Shown: positions 1-8,158 of the stretch, piece after piece
How the letters are laid out: each line of letters begins with the position of its first letter
Position numbering within the stretch: the stretch's first letter is position 1
Assembly (NCBI GenBank): GCA_023229405.1
Contig: JALNZH010000054.1
Location: 1 to 15,916 of the forward strand
Direction of reading: 5' to 3'
DNA from: Bacteroidota bacterium
GTDB lineage: Bacteria; Bacteroidota; Ignavibacteria; UBA10030; UBA8401
DNA length: 15,916 nucleotides
Position numbers and translations under genes: made by a program
The notes under the pieces: model-generated
What the model was told of the DNA's origin: nothing
Database searches by the model: none
The model's input: only the letters and a program-made list of their open reading frames with translations

Positions 1-63
1 CCGACCAAATCTTTATACCATGTCGGCATTCCTTCGGAACCCCGTCAAGAAAAGAAGGAATAA
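1..63 (+). CDS. Possible C-terminal tail of an upstream gene (5' partial)
   Basis: Frame 1 is open from the left edge for 20 codons and stops with TAA at 61-63. The last residues are strongly charged (RQEKKE), as many soluble protein tails are. Nothing in 20 residues identifies a family. The other two forward frames are open to about 121 and 90, so an open frame here is weak evidence. It could be non-coding. Confidence 0.25.
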   Translation, partial: PTKSLYHVGIPSEPRQEKKE

Positions 64-343
64 GTTTTTCTCTTGTATGATTTATTTTGGACAAGTATGT
101 TGCTCGGTTGCAAAGTGGGGATAACGTGCAGTTTAAAAAACGATCCTGGCAAAATAAACCAAGATTTTATTTGGGCATAGATAACGGTTGTATTGCGTAG
201 AGCAATCCAACTGCTGATAGTTCACTGTTGTTCACACGCAAAGGCACCGGGATGATTGAATAAACGCCGCTTTCCTGGGGAGGTATAGCAGCATTTTAAT
301 TTTCCCCAGTTGCTGTCTTCCCGCACTCCTCGTATATTCCTCC
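64..343. other. Intergenic region upstream of the histidine kinase, no gene seen
   Basis: About 280 bases without a convincing coding frame on either strand. It holds a short hairpin (ATTGC at 192-196 with GCAAT at 202-206), a degenerate copy of a 33-base hairpin element (263-295), and a second possible stem (275-281 with 303-309) just before the kinase gene. No clear -33/-7 Bacteroidota promoter (TTTG / TAnnTTTG) was found. The kinase start at 344 has no purine-rich ribosome binding site; the bases before it are pyrimidine-rich (ATTCCTCC). Confidence 0.5.
263..297 (+). terminator. Imperfect hairpin followed by a T-run; degenerate copy of the 8104-8136 element
   Basis: AACGCCGCT (263-271) faces AGCAGCATT (287-295), pairing at 7 of 9 positions with two C/A mismatches, and TTTTAATTTT follows. 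The element has the same 33-base length and about 26 of 33 identical bases as the well-paired hairpin at 8104-8136, so it looks like a decayed member of one family. It may end a transcript from the left, or act as a leader structure for the kinase gene 47 bases downstream. Confidence 0.45.
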
Positions 344-3300
344 ATGCAGAAAATTCTTATTCTATTTTTCATCAGTATTCAACTGCTTGCCGCGCAGAAG
401 TTGGCATTCCAACGGATCGGTGTTGCTGAAGGACTTCCACAAAGCACGGTGAGCGATATACTTCAGGATCGGGAGGGATTTCTCTGGTTTGGAACGTGGG
501 ATGGTCTTGTCCGTTACGATGGATACAGTTTTGTGACATTTCGAAGTAATCCGGATGATTCGGCGACATTGACCAACAATAATATCCGAGGTTTGTTTCA
601 GGACTCTTCCGGATATCTCTGGGCGATGACGCAGCACGGTTTGAATAGATTTCACCCTCGCACCGGAACGGTGAAACAATTTTTACCGGATTCGGGAAAT
701 CAATTGTCAATGCCATCGCTGAATATTTATTCGATGATGCAGTCGAAGGATGGGAAAATATGGCTTGGAACAAATGATGGTTTCAGCATGTACGATACGG
801 TACGCGAACAGTTTACAAACTATCACGTGCCGGGCATCAATGTATCGTTAGGTAATTATCTGACAATCATCGGTATTCTTGTCGAAAGCGATGATATTCT
901 TTGGATGGGATCATTGGACGGTTTGATTCGATATGATCTTCGTTCAAAGTCCTTCGAGCGGTATCCGTACATCGGTGCGGGCGGACGGCACTATGGAGTG
1001 TACGAACCGGTCTATGATGCCTCGGGAAAATTGTGGTGCGCATCCGCAAATGGAAAAATTGTTGTCTTCGATCCCAAAAGAAAATATTATTCAGATCCGG
1101 TATATCACAATTTGCCGCTACTATGCGAACACACTGTTCACCAATGTCATCTCGATCAGGATGGATCGTTATGGATTACTTCCTATGAAAAATTAATGCA
1201 TATCAAAAAATATGTTCAAGTATCAAACACGAAAATCGTGATACAGGAATATGAAGAATATCAACATGATCATGCTGACAATACAAGCCTTAATGCCGTA
1301 TCGCTCCTTTCATTTTACAAGGACCATTCAGGAGTGATCTGGGTGGGATCCTCATCCGGATTGAATAAAGCTGTTCCGCAGCGGAAAAAGTTTTTTTCCT
1401 ACGGATCAACACAGCAACAAATTCCGTCACTAGTGAATGAAGAAGTGATCGCAATGCTTCAATCAGGAAATGATTCCTTGTGGGTGGGGACTCGTGAAGG
1501 TCTATTCTTATTGAAACGGAGAAATACTTCTTACACCGTACTGCAACAATATTTCAATATTCCGAAAACAACAATCTACTCACTCTTTATGGATAGCGAA
1601 GGAACGCTGCTGGTGGGTTCCCGGGAAGGGTTGTATGTCTGGAATAAGCGAAAAAAACAATTCGACCATAAAAATATTTATCCATCCACGCCAATCAATC
1701 ATTGGCGTATTTATTCTTTCTTACCGCTGGATGGCGCGTTATGGATTGGAACAAGCGACGGTATGTTCAGAACTACCGACAAAGCGTATGAATTGTTTGA
1801 ATCGATACCATTCGATTCATCGGAATCAAAAATTTTCCCGGTCCTTCATCTTGTTAAAAGTTCAGCGGCGCATGCAATACTTGTCTGTACGAATGGGAGG
1901 GGATTGTTTCGTTATGATACACAAATGAGAGCATTTACCTCGCATTATTCGTACACCAAAGGAAATCTCCAATCCCTCAGTAATCCGATAATTATGTATG
2001 CATACGAAGATTCCAACAATACAATTTGGGTGGCTACGTATGGAGGAGGATTGGATAAGATCGAACACAGAAATGGGAAAATAACATATACGCACTATCA
2101 GGAAAAAGACGGTTTAAGTAATAACAATTTGTACTGTGTGCTTCCCGATGCGTATGGGAATTATTGGATGAGCAGCAATAAAGGGATTTCAAAGTTTGAT
2201 CCAAGAACCAAACATTTTTATAATTACAATTTCCAGGATGGATTACCGTCCAACGAGTATAACCAGAATGCTTATTACGTCCATGAAACAGGAATGATGT
2301 TTTTCGGAGGGACGAACGGTTTTGTGGAATTTTATCCTGCAGAAATCATGGTAAATGCCACCATACCGCAAATTGCCGTTACCGACTTCCGGATTTTTGA
2401 AAAACCGCGGAACGAGCTGCTTCAATCCAAAGAGCTTGACTTGTCATATAATGAAAATTATATCTCTTTCGAGTTTGCGTCGTTATGCTACGAGGCTCCG
2501 AATAAGAACCGATATGCGTATCGTTTAGTTGGTGTGACCGATCGGTGGACCTATACCGATGATCGGCGGTATGCGAGTTTTGCAAATCTTGATCCCGGGA
2601 AATATCTTTTTCAAGTAAAAGGTTCGAATAATGACGGTGTGTGGAACGAGGCAGGAGTTTCGATCAGCATGACAATCCAACCTCCATGGTGGGGAACCGT
2701 GTTCTTCCGGGGAGCATCAGCCTTGTTCGTTATTGGAATGATTATCGGTGGTGTATGGTTCACATCGCAGCGGAAATACCAGCGGCGTATCGCTGAGCTT
2801 CAGCAGCAAAAAGCTCTCCTGGTAGAGCGCCAGCGGACCCGAGAACAGATAGCGCGCGATCTTCACGACGATGTCGCCACAACCATCAGCGGTATTTCGC
2901 TCTATGCGGAAATGATGCGCAATCGGAAGAAAAAACACCGAACAGATCTTGAAGAAGCGGTGGAGAAAATATCCATGCTTGCAACTGGTGCAAAACAGGC
3001 GATGGAAGAGGTGGTCTGGTCGCTCTCCCCGCAACATGATACTTTAAACAATCTTGTCGATAGAATAGGCGACGTTGCTGCTCAATGGTGTAACGATCAT
3101 TCATTGCAATGTCATTTGGCGTTTTGCATCATTCCCCCGGGAATTATTATTTCGGAAGAGGTCAGAAAGAATGTGTATCTCATCTTTAAGGAAGCCATGA
3201 ACAATATTCTGAAACATTCGAACGCGACTTCAGTTGAACTGCTCTCCTGGGTTGAAGGTGATTTCTTTTATCTCACCATTCGCGACGATGGTAAAGGAAT

Positions 3301-3460
3301 TTCCCGTGAAAGCGGTAAAAAGAGAACGATCGGCGGGAATGGAATGCTCAATATGGAAACTCGGTCGAAAAGTATCGGTGCCGAATTAAGCGTAACATCG
3401 GAAAAGAATAAAGGGACGAGCATAGCTGTGAGCGTAAAAATAGCGCAATTGCGTCATTGA
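344..3460 (+). CDS. Two-component sensor histidine kinase, double Reg_prop propeller, Y_Y_Y domain and HisKA_3 kinase
   Basis: Membrane sensor kinase of 1038 residues that should autophosphorylate and pass phosphate to the response regulator 37 bases downstream. In order: a signal peptide (about 1-17, ending LLAAQ); about 14 Reg_prop-type repeats (roughly 25-680) with the recurring LWxGTxxGLxRYD pattern, enough for two seven-bladed periplasmic propellers; a Y_Y_Y domain (about 715-780); one membrane helix (about 786-806); a short coiled coil; and a HisKA_3 dimerisation domain with phospho-acceptor H841 in RDLHDD. The HATPase_c domain shows its N-box (KEAMNN, 949-954), the DDGKGI box (981-986) and a GGNGM glycine loop. 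It resembles Bacteroidota hybrid two-component sensors but has no receiver or AraC domain, so output goes through the separate regulator. The ligand is unknown. There is no Shine-Dalgarno; ATG 344 is the only sensible start. No frameshift or missing catalytic residue was seen. Confidence 0.93.
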   Translation: MQKILILFFISIQLLAAQKLAFQRIGVAEGLPQSTVSDILQDREGFLWFGTWDGLVRYDGYSFVTFRSNPDDSATLTNNNIRGLFQDSSGYLWAMTQHGLNRFHPRTGTVKQFLPDSGNQLSMPSLNIYSMMQSKDGKIWLGTNDGFSMYDTVREQFTNYHVPGINVSLGNYLTIIGILVESDDILWMGSLDGLIRYDLRSKSFERYPYIGAGGRHYGVYEPVYDASGKLWCASANGKIVVFDPKRKYYSDPVYHNLPLLCEHTVHQCHLDQDGSLWITSYEKLMHIKKYVQVSNTKIVIQEYEEYQHDHADNTSLNAVSLLSFYKDHSGVIWVGSSSGLNKAVPQRKKFFSYGSTQQQIPSLVNEEVIAMLQSGNDSLWVGTREGLFLLKRRNTSYTVLQQYFNIPKTTIYSLFMDSEGTLLVGSREGLYVWNKRKKQFDHKNIYPSTPINHWRIYSFLPLDGALWIGTSDGMFRTTDKAYELFESIPFDSSESKIFPVLHLVKSSAAHAILVCTNGRGLFRYDTQMRAFTSHYSYTKGNLQSLSNPIIMYAYEDSNNTIWVATYGGGLDKIEHRNGKITYTHYQEKDGLSNNNLYCVLPDAYGNYWMSSNKGISKFDPRTKHFYNYNFQDGLPSNEYNQNAYYVHETGMMFFGGTNGFVEFYPAEIMVNATIPQIAVTDFRIFEKPRNELLQSKELDLSYNENYISFEFASLCYEAPNKNRYAYRLVGVTDRWTYTDDRRYASFANLDPGKYLFQVKGSNNDGVWNEAGVSISMTIQPPWWGTVFFRGASALFVIGMIIGGVWFTSQRKYQRRIAELQQQKALLVERQRTREQIARDLHDDVATTISGISLYAEMMRNRKKKHRTDLEEAVEKISMLATGAKQAMEEVVWSLSPQHDTLNNLVDRIGDVAAQWCNDHSLQCHLAFCIIPPGIIISEEVRKNVYLIFKEAMNNILKHSNATSVELLSWVEGDFFYLTIRDDGKGISRESGKKRTIGGNGMLNMETRSKSIGAELSVTSEKNKGTSIAVSVKIAQLRH

Positions 3461-3497
3461 TTCTACAGTAACGGGGAAACATATTATCGTCAACGTT

Positions 3498-4148
3498 ATG
3501 CCCGTAAAACGAAAAAATATTCGCGTCGTGCTTGTTGAAGACCATCCTACCTACCGGGAGATTGTCAGCGAAGTAATTGAATCTGCAAAAGGATTTGCAC
3601 TTTCTGCCGTGTTTGAGAATGTCAACGATGCATTGGAAAAAATTCCCGCGGCGGATGTTGTTTTGATGGATATCGGACTTCCACAGCGCTCCGGAATTGA
3701 AGGTGTGACGGAACTAAAAAAGCGTCCAGACCCACCCCGCATAATTATGTTAACAAATTTTACCGATGATGAAAAAATTATGCAAGCGATTATTGCCGGT
3801 GCCGATGGATATTTGTTGAAACAAACATCCGGTCAGAAGATTCTCGAAGCCATCGAAGAGACGATGAATGGCGGCACATCGATGACCCCCTTTGTTGCAC
3901 GCAGGGTTTTGGAAGCGTTCAAATCACGAACCGAAGTGTTTGACCCAACTGTTGAAAGCATCTCGCTTCGCGAACAGGAGGTGTTGGGATTGCTTGTTCA
4001 AGGATTAAATTACAAACAAATTGCCGAAAAAATTTTTATTTCTCCGGAAACAGTCCGTAATCACATCCGCAATATTTACGAAAAACTCCACGTTCACTCC
4101 CGCAGCGAAGCTGTCTCCAAAGCGATCAAACAAGGACTAGTGAAGTAA
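3498..4148 (+). CDS. NarL/FixJ-family response regulator with LuxR-type HTH
   Basis: Cytoplasmic DNA-binding response regulator of 216 residues, the usual length for the family. The receiver domain (about 8-125) has the acidic pair E14/D15, phospho-acceptor D58 (VLMDIGLP), T86 and K108. The LuxR/GerE HTH domain (about 154-213) shows the classic LREQEVLGLL, IAEKIFISPETVRNHI and IYEKLHVHSR elements. HisKA_3 kinases such as the one directly upstream nearly always pair with this class, so the two genes form a cognate pair and probably one transcript. The 37-base gap has no well-placed ribosome binding site (a GGGGAA sits about 20 bases before ATG), so translation may depend on the kinase gene. 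Target promoters are unknown; the secreted-protein gene downstream is a possible one. Confidence 0.93.
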   Translation: MPVKRKNIRVVLVEDHPTYREIVSEVIESAKGFALSAVFENVNDALEKIPAADVVLMDIGLPQRSGIEGVTELKKRPDPPRIIMLTNFTDDEKIMQAIIAGADGYLLKQTSGQKILEAIEETMNGGTSMTPFVARRVLEAFKSRTEVFDPTVESISLREQEVLGLLVQGLNYKQIAEKIFISPETVRNHIRNIYEKLHVHSRSEAVSKAIKQGLVK

Positions 4149-4150
4149 CG

Positions 4151-4182
4151 ATTTTCGAACAACTCCGAAGCCTCTCGAAAAT
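4151..4182 (+). terminator. Weak AT-rich inverted repeat after the response regulator gene
   Basis: ATTTTCGA (4151-4158) pairs perfectly with TCGAAAAT (4175-4182) across a 16-base loop, starting two bases after the regulator stop codon. The stem is short and AT-rich and no U-run follows directly, so it is at best a weak terminator or mRNA end-protection hairpin. Confidence 0.25.
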
Positions 4183-4197
4183 GACGCATTTGCGCTA

Positions 4198-4226
4198 TTG
4201 AAGATATTGCCTTGTCGTTATATTTT
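4198..4226 (+). promoter_or_regulatory. Candidate Bacteroidota-type promoter for the YCF48-repeat gene
   Basis: TTG at 4198-4200 and TATATTTT at 4219-4226 are 18 bases apart and approximate the Bacteroidota -33/-7 consensus (TTTG ... TAnnTTTG), with one mismatch in the -7 box. They lie about 45 bases before the ATG at 4269. The region is AT-rich, so a chance match is possible. Confidence 0.25.
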
Positions 4227-4268
4227 TTATGTAAGTACAACAAACAATTATTTTTTTTAAGGGGATTT

Positions 4269-6359
4269 ATGAAAAAATTGATTCTACTTAGTTTTCTGGT
4301 TTCTTCTTTTTTGTTTGCTCAATCCGGCTGGCAGTGGCAAAATCCTCTGCCGCAAGGCAATAAGCTCAGTTCGTTTATGTTCATTGACTCTTCCGTCGGA
4401 TTTGCCGTAGGGGAAAAAGGATCGATTGTTCGCACCACCGATGGCGGCGTGTCGTGGAATTTCCAGGATAGTCCGACAGTAGAAAACCTGTTGGACATAT
4501 CTTTTATTGACAGCGCATTCGGTGTTGCGGTTGGCGACAAAGGAATTATTCTTACCACCACCAATGGCGGTACTGTATGGACTGCTCAAAATTGGGGGTA
4601 TACGATAAATCTTAACAGCGTCCAGTTTGTGAATCGAAACTACGGCACAGTTGTCGCAAATTCCTCTAAAATAATTCGAACAACAGACGGCGGCACGACG
4701 TGGAAAGAACAATACTCCTCTGCGGTGTCCTTCTGGCAAAGCGTCTGTTTCCTTGACACAAATGTTGGTGTTGCTGTCGGCACGTCTGGAGGAATTATTC
4801 GCACGACAAACGGCGGACAGCAATGGAACGTACAGACCAGCGGTATTACGAAAGCGCTATACGGTGTTCATTTTGTCGATTCCAGTATCGGTACGGCAGT
4901 AGGAGAAGGGGGAATAATATTGCGTACGACCAATGGTGGAACAACCTGGACTCCGCAAACGAGCAATACTGGTAGAGTATTGTATGGTGTCTATTTTGTT
5001 GATTCGGATACTGGTATCGCCGTGGGCACCGGTGTGGTAGTTCGTACAACCAATGGAGGAACAACGTGGACGCTTCTTCCAACAATGACGTCAAGTGTAC
5101 TCTATAGCGTGGGAATTGTTGGCAAGAGAAAAGCAATCGCTGTCGGAAGTATCGGTGAATTGCTACGATCGAATGACTGTGGAAACACGTGGACGGGAAG
5201 GGCAAGTGTAACAACGAAAAATCTTACCGGCGTTTCTTTCGTAAATAAAGACACCGGATATGCTGTCGGAATCAACGGAATAATCCTTCGCACGAATGAC
5301 GGCGGAAAAATATGGAGTCCGCAAACAAGTGGAACAACAAATCCATTGTCTGCGGTGAAATTTATTGATGCAAATACAGGAGTTGCTGTCGGTTGGACAG
5401 GGACCATCATCACGACTGGGAACGGAGGAGTGACATGGGAAATGCGTAACAGCGGACTTACAACCAATTTGTCGGCAGTAACATGTGCCGAAAATACTCT
5501 ATGGGTTGCTGTTGGCGCAGGAGGAAAGATTCTTCAATCAACAAATGGCGGTGCGGTGTGGACCTCTCGAACCAGCGGAACAACGAAAGATCTTGGGGGT
5601 GTTGCCTTTACAAATAAAGATACCGGATTTACGGTAGGTGCAACCGGAACGATACTTCGGACCACTAATGCCGGTGTAACATGGGCTGCAAAAACCAGCG
5701 GTATAACAAACGGTCTTTCCGGTGTTGCCTTCCGGGATTCCAAAAATATTGTTGCGGTCGGAGGCAATGAAACAATTGCCCGGTCAACAGATGCGGGAAA
5801 TTCGTGGACGAACTTCAGCAATGGCTGGACGAGCAAATCATTATACTCTGTTTCATTTGCCGATGCAAAGAATGGAATCGCCGTTGGTTATATGGGCAAC
5901 ATTCTCAGGACAACCGACGGAGGGCAAGCTTGGGATCAGGTAAATATTCCCGTCTCATACCTGAAAAACATTGCCTGTGTTACTATGATCACTGCAAATA
6001 TTGCCACGCTGGTCGGAGACGAAGGGACAATTCTTCGAATTACCAACAATGTAACTGCTGTTGATGAACATCAGCAATCGGGGGTGAACATTCCGCGCAA
6101 CATTTTACTGGAACAAAATTATCCCAATCCATTTAATCCGACAACAACCATTAGCTACCAGTTGCCAGTAAATAGTTTTACAACATTAAAAGTGTATGAT
6201 GTTCTAGGAAAAGAAGTTTCCACATTGGCGAATGAAGAACAATCTGGTGGAAACTATTCAATTCAATTCAATGCTGAAAAATTATCCAGCGGAGTATATT
6301 TTTACCGATTGACGGCTGGAAATGTTATAGCGATGAAACGGATGATACTTCTCAAATAA
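4269..6359 (+). CDS. Secreted 14-repeat YCF48-like beta-propeller protein with T9SS C-terminal sorting domain
   Basis: Predicted extracellular or surface protein of 696 residues. The frame is open from a TTG at 4212, but ATG 4269 is preferred: it follows AAGGGG by four bases and begins a clear signal peptide (MKKLILLSFLVSSFLFAQ). The body is about 14 tandem copies of a 41-residue unit of the pattern FVDxxxGxAVGxxGxILRTTNGGxTW, the YCF48/Hcf136-like (BNR-related) repeat; 14 copies fit two seven-bladed propellers. The last ~80 residues are a Por-type T9SS sorting domain starting LLEQNYPNPFNPT, with a VYDVLGKEV strand and ending MKRMILLK. Such domains direct export through the outer membrane and are then removed. 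Despite the link of Hcf136 to photosystem II assembly, nothing here suggests photosynthesis. Function and ligand are unknown; adhesion or polymer binding is plausible. Confidence 0.9.
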   Translation: MKKLILLSFLVSSFLFAQSGWQWQNPLPQGNKLSSFMFIDSSVGFAVGEKGSIVRTTDGGVSWNFQDSPTVENLLDISFIDSAFGVAVGDKGIILTTTNGGTVWTAQNWGYTINLNSVQFVNRNYGTVVANSSKIIRTTDGGTTWKEQYSSAVSFWQSVCFLDTNVGVAVGTSGGIIRTTNGGQQWNVQTSGITKALYGVHFVDSSIGTAVGEGGIILRTTNGGTTWTPQTSNTGRVLYGVYFVDSDTGIAVGTGVVVRTTNGGTTWTLLPTMTSSVLYSVGIVGKRKAIAVGSIGELLRSNDCGNTWTGRASVTTKNLTGVSFVNKDTGYAVGINGIILRTNDGGKIWSPQTSGTTNPLSAVKFIDANTGVAVGWTGTIITTGNGGVTWEMRNSGLTTNLSAVTCAENTLWVAVGAGGKILQSTNGGAVWTSRTSGTTKDLGGVAFTNKDTGFTVGATGTILRTTNAGVTWAAKTSGITNGLSGVAFRDSKNIVAVGGNETIARSTDAGNSWTNFSNGWTSKSLYSVSFADAKNGIAVGYMGNILRTTDGGQAWDQVNIPVSYLKNIACVTMITANIATLVGDEGTILRITNNVTAVDEHQQSGVNIPRNILLEQNYPNPFNPTTTISYQLPVNSFTTLKVYDVLGKEVSTLANEEQSGGNYSIQFNAEKLSSGVYFYRLTAGNVIAMKRMILLK
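4366..6050 (+). repeat. In-gene tandem array of about 14 units of ~123 bases (YCF48-like propeller blades)
   Basis: Approximate limits. Each unit encodes about 41 residues with a conserved GxAVG core, a TTNGG turn and a closing W. Units 4-6 and 8-11 are most alike at the protein level, including repeated QTSGTT and TTNGG stretches; units 7, 12 and 14 are more diverged. The pattern suggests growth by internal duplication. Confidence 0.8.
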
Positions 6360-6416
6360 CTTTATTGGTATAATTTTCATTTTTATTTAGTTCTTTGTTC
6401 GTTAAGGGAAAACGTT

Positions 6417-7994
6417 ATGAAAATCATATCAATCAGTGTCACTGTATTCGTATTGATTTGCTGGAACCATACGATACAAGCTCAAACAATATTTAAAGAT
6501 TTAAACCCAGGGACCGGCCATGCAGATCCAATACAATTTGTGAATGTAAAGGATACAATGTATTTCATTACATATTCGAGAAGTCCAACGTATATCTATC
6601 AGTTATGGAAATCAGATGGATCTGCCGAGAACACGGTGTTGATAAAAGACAACATCATTACTGGTGCAATAGCGAATATGGTTCTTCTGAGGGCTTCTAT
6701 GAATGGAACGGTATATTATTCTGTAAATAAATCCGGAGCTACTGCGGGTGACACTACTCGTTTGTGGAAAACCGATGGTTCAACTCCGGTTCTGGTTGCT
6801 ACACTTCCACATCCCGGCTATCCTGGGATTGGAGGCGGATATCCTACAGGATTTACAATTGCGGGAAACAAATTATTTTTTAACATGTGGAAAGATAACG
6901 GACGCGAACTTTGGGTAAGTGATGGAACAGCGGCAGGAACGTTTGAGGTGATTGATCTGCTTCCCGGAGCTAATGGAGGAGCAGCGCTTGCTCCGATGGT
7001 TGCGTACAATGGAAAAGTATTTTTCCAGGGCAGCAACACACTGGGCATTTGGGAACTTTTTTCAAGTGATGGCACTGCCGGAGGAACAACTCTAGTAAAA
7101 GCAGGTGTTTATAAACCCGAAAATTTTATTGTTTATAAAAATGAGCTTTATTTTGGAGCTGGTAATTCAGCTGATGAGTTATGGAAAACTGATGGTACCG
7201 CTTTGGGTACCGTGAAAATTGCAACCTGTCCTTTTGGGAAATCCAATGTTTATATATTTAACAATCAGATATTCTTTACTGCAAGTAACAACTTATGGAA
7301 GAGTGACGGAACAACTTTAGGAACAGTGTTAGTGAAAAATGCAGTAGGTCAAATTACTGGCGCGAATAACAATTATTTTTTTACCAGTAAAATAAAATCT
7401 ATTCCCGTTCCACCATATATCGGATACGATTACTGGAAATCCGACGGGACTACTGATGGTACCATACAAGTTTCATCCAATCTTGGCAGCGGAAATTCTT
7501 TTGTTGTATTAAATAATAAAATGTACAATACTTCAGGAGCAACAGGAATATGGGAAACAGATGGCACAGAGGCGGGAACAACAAACATAATCACCGGGTA
7601 TACCGGCATTCCATTTGTTTTTAAGAATACGGTATTCTTTTCAAAGACAGAGCAAACTACCGGAATTGAATTATGGTATTTTACACCAGGTTTAACATCT
7701 GTCGATGAACGGAACTTCAATCAGTTACCTTCAGCATACACGCTTTATCAAAACTATCCCAATCCGTTCAATCCGTCAACGAATATTGAGTTCACCCTTC
7801 CATTTAGTAGCTTTGTTACGCTGAATGTGTATGATGCATTGGGAAGAGAAGTTGCCCTTCTCGTAAAGAACGCGATGAATGTGGGAACTTACACTGCATC
7901 ATTTAACGGTAACGGACTGGCTGGAGGAATATATTTCTACAGACTGCAGGCGGGATATTATTCCGAGGTTAAAAAAATGATGTTGGTGAAATAA
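6417..7994 (+). CDS. Secreted ELWxxDGT-repeat protein with T9SS C-terminal sorting domain
   Basis: Predicted exported protein of 525 residues. A signal peptide (about 1-22, ending TIQAQ) is followed by about nine ELWxxDGT-type repeats of roughly 45-55 residues, for example ELWVSDGTAAGT, ELWKTDGTALGT and NLWKSDGTTLGT. These repeats are typically found in secreted proteins of Bacteroidota and myxobacteria and probably fold as a propeller. The last ~85 residues are a T9SS sorting domain (YQNYPNPFNPSTNIEF, then VYDALGREV and a final MMLVK) closely resembling that of the preceding gene. AAGGG lies eight bases before ATG. It follows the previous gene by 57 bases that contain a TATAAT-like hexamer (6369-6374), so it may be co-transcribed or have its own promoter. 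The coding sequence looks more AT-rich than its neighbours by eye. Ligand and role are unknown. Confidence 0.88.
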   Translation: MKIISISVTVFVLICWNHTIQAQTIFKDLNPGTGHADPIQFVNVKDTMYFITYSRSPTYIYQLWKSDGSAENTVLIKDNIITGAIANMVLLRASMNGTVYYSVNKSGATAGDTTRLWKTDGSTPVLVATLPHPGYPGIGGGYPTGFTIAGNKLFFNMWKDNGRELWVSDGTAAGTFEVIDLLPGANGGAALAPMVAYNGKVFFQGSNTLGIWELFSSDGTAGGTTLVKAGVYKPENFIVYKNELYFGAGNSADELWKTDGTALGTVKIATCPFGKSNVYIFNNQIFFTASNNLWKSDGTTLGTVLVKNAVGQITGANNNYFFTSKIKSIPVPPYIGYDYWKSDGTTDGTIQVSSNLGSGNSFVVLNNKMYNTSGATGIWETDGTEAGTTNIITGYTGIPFVFKNTVFFSKTEQTTGIELWYFTPGLTSVDERNFNQLPSAYTLYQNYPNPFNPSTNIEFTLPFSSFVTLNVYDALGREVALLVKNAMNVGTYTASFNGNGLAGGIYFYRLQAGYYSEVKKMMLVK

Positions 7995-8103
7995 AATTAT
8001 TGCGAACGACTCGCTCGTATTTCGGTGTAAGCGAACAATTTGCTAGCATTTATTTGCATACAGCAATCCGACGACTTTGAGCAAAATATTACATACAAAC
8101 AGA

Positions 8104-8136
8104 AACGCCGCTCTACCGGTGAAGTATAGCGGCGTT
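8104..8136. terminator. Strong hairpin between convergent genes, probable bidirectional terminator
   Basis: AACGCCGCT (8104-8112) pairs perfectly with AGCGGCGTT (8128-8136). After a one-base mismatch, three more pairs form (8114-8116 with 8124-8126). T-rich sequence follows on both strands (TTGTTATATTTATATT on plus, TTTCTGTTTGT on minus). It sits between the ends of the ELWxxDGT gene (stop at 7994) and the minus-strand HMA gene (stop at 8159), where a shared terminator is expected. Confidence 0.8.
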
Positions 8137-8158
8137 GTTATATTTATATTGCTCTTTG

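Noticed and set aside
279..292. GG-N10-GC spacing resembling a sigma-54 -24/-12 promoter before the histidine kinase
   Set aside because: Only the GG and GC match; the surrounding bases do not fit TGGCAC-N5-TTGC, and the site lies inside a hairpin.
4212..4268. Extended start (TTG 4212) for the YCF48-repeat protein
   Set aside because: It would put 19 extra residues before a good signal peptide; ATG 4269 has an AAGGGG site four bases upstream.
4284..5836. Several long minus-strand open frames (up to about 179 codons) opposite the 14-repeat gene
   Set aside because: They are shadows of a repeated codon pattern: they lie antisense to a gene with clear signal peptide, repeats and sorting domain, and their translations show no domain or signal.
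4366..6050. Regular repeats that could suggest a CRISPR or satellite array
   Set aside because: The period is about 123 bases, the units are diverged and all in frame, and they encode propeller blades.
4269..6359. Photosystem II assembly factor (Hcf136/YCF48) as a functional name
   Set aside because: Only the repeat type is shared; the signal peptide, doubled repeat number and T9SS sorting domain indicate a secreted protein.
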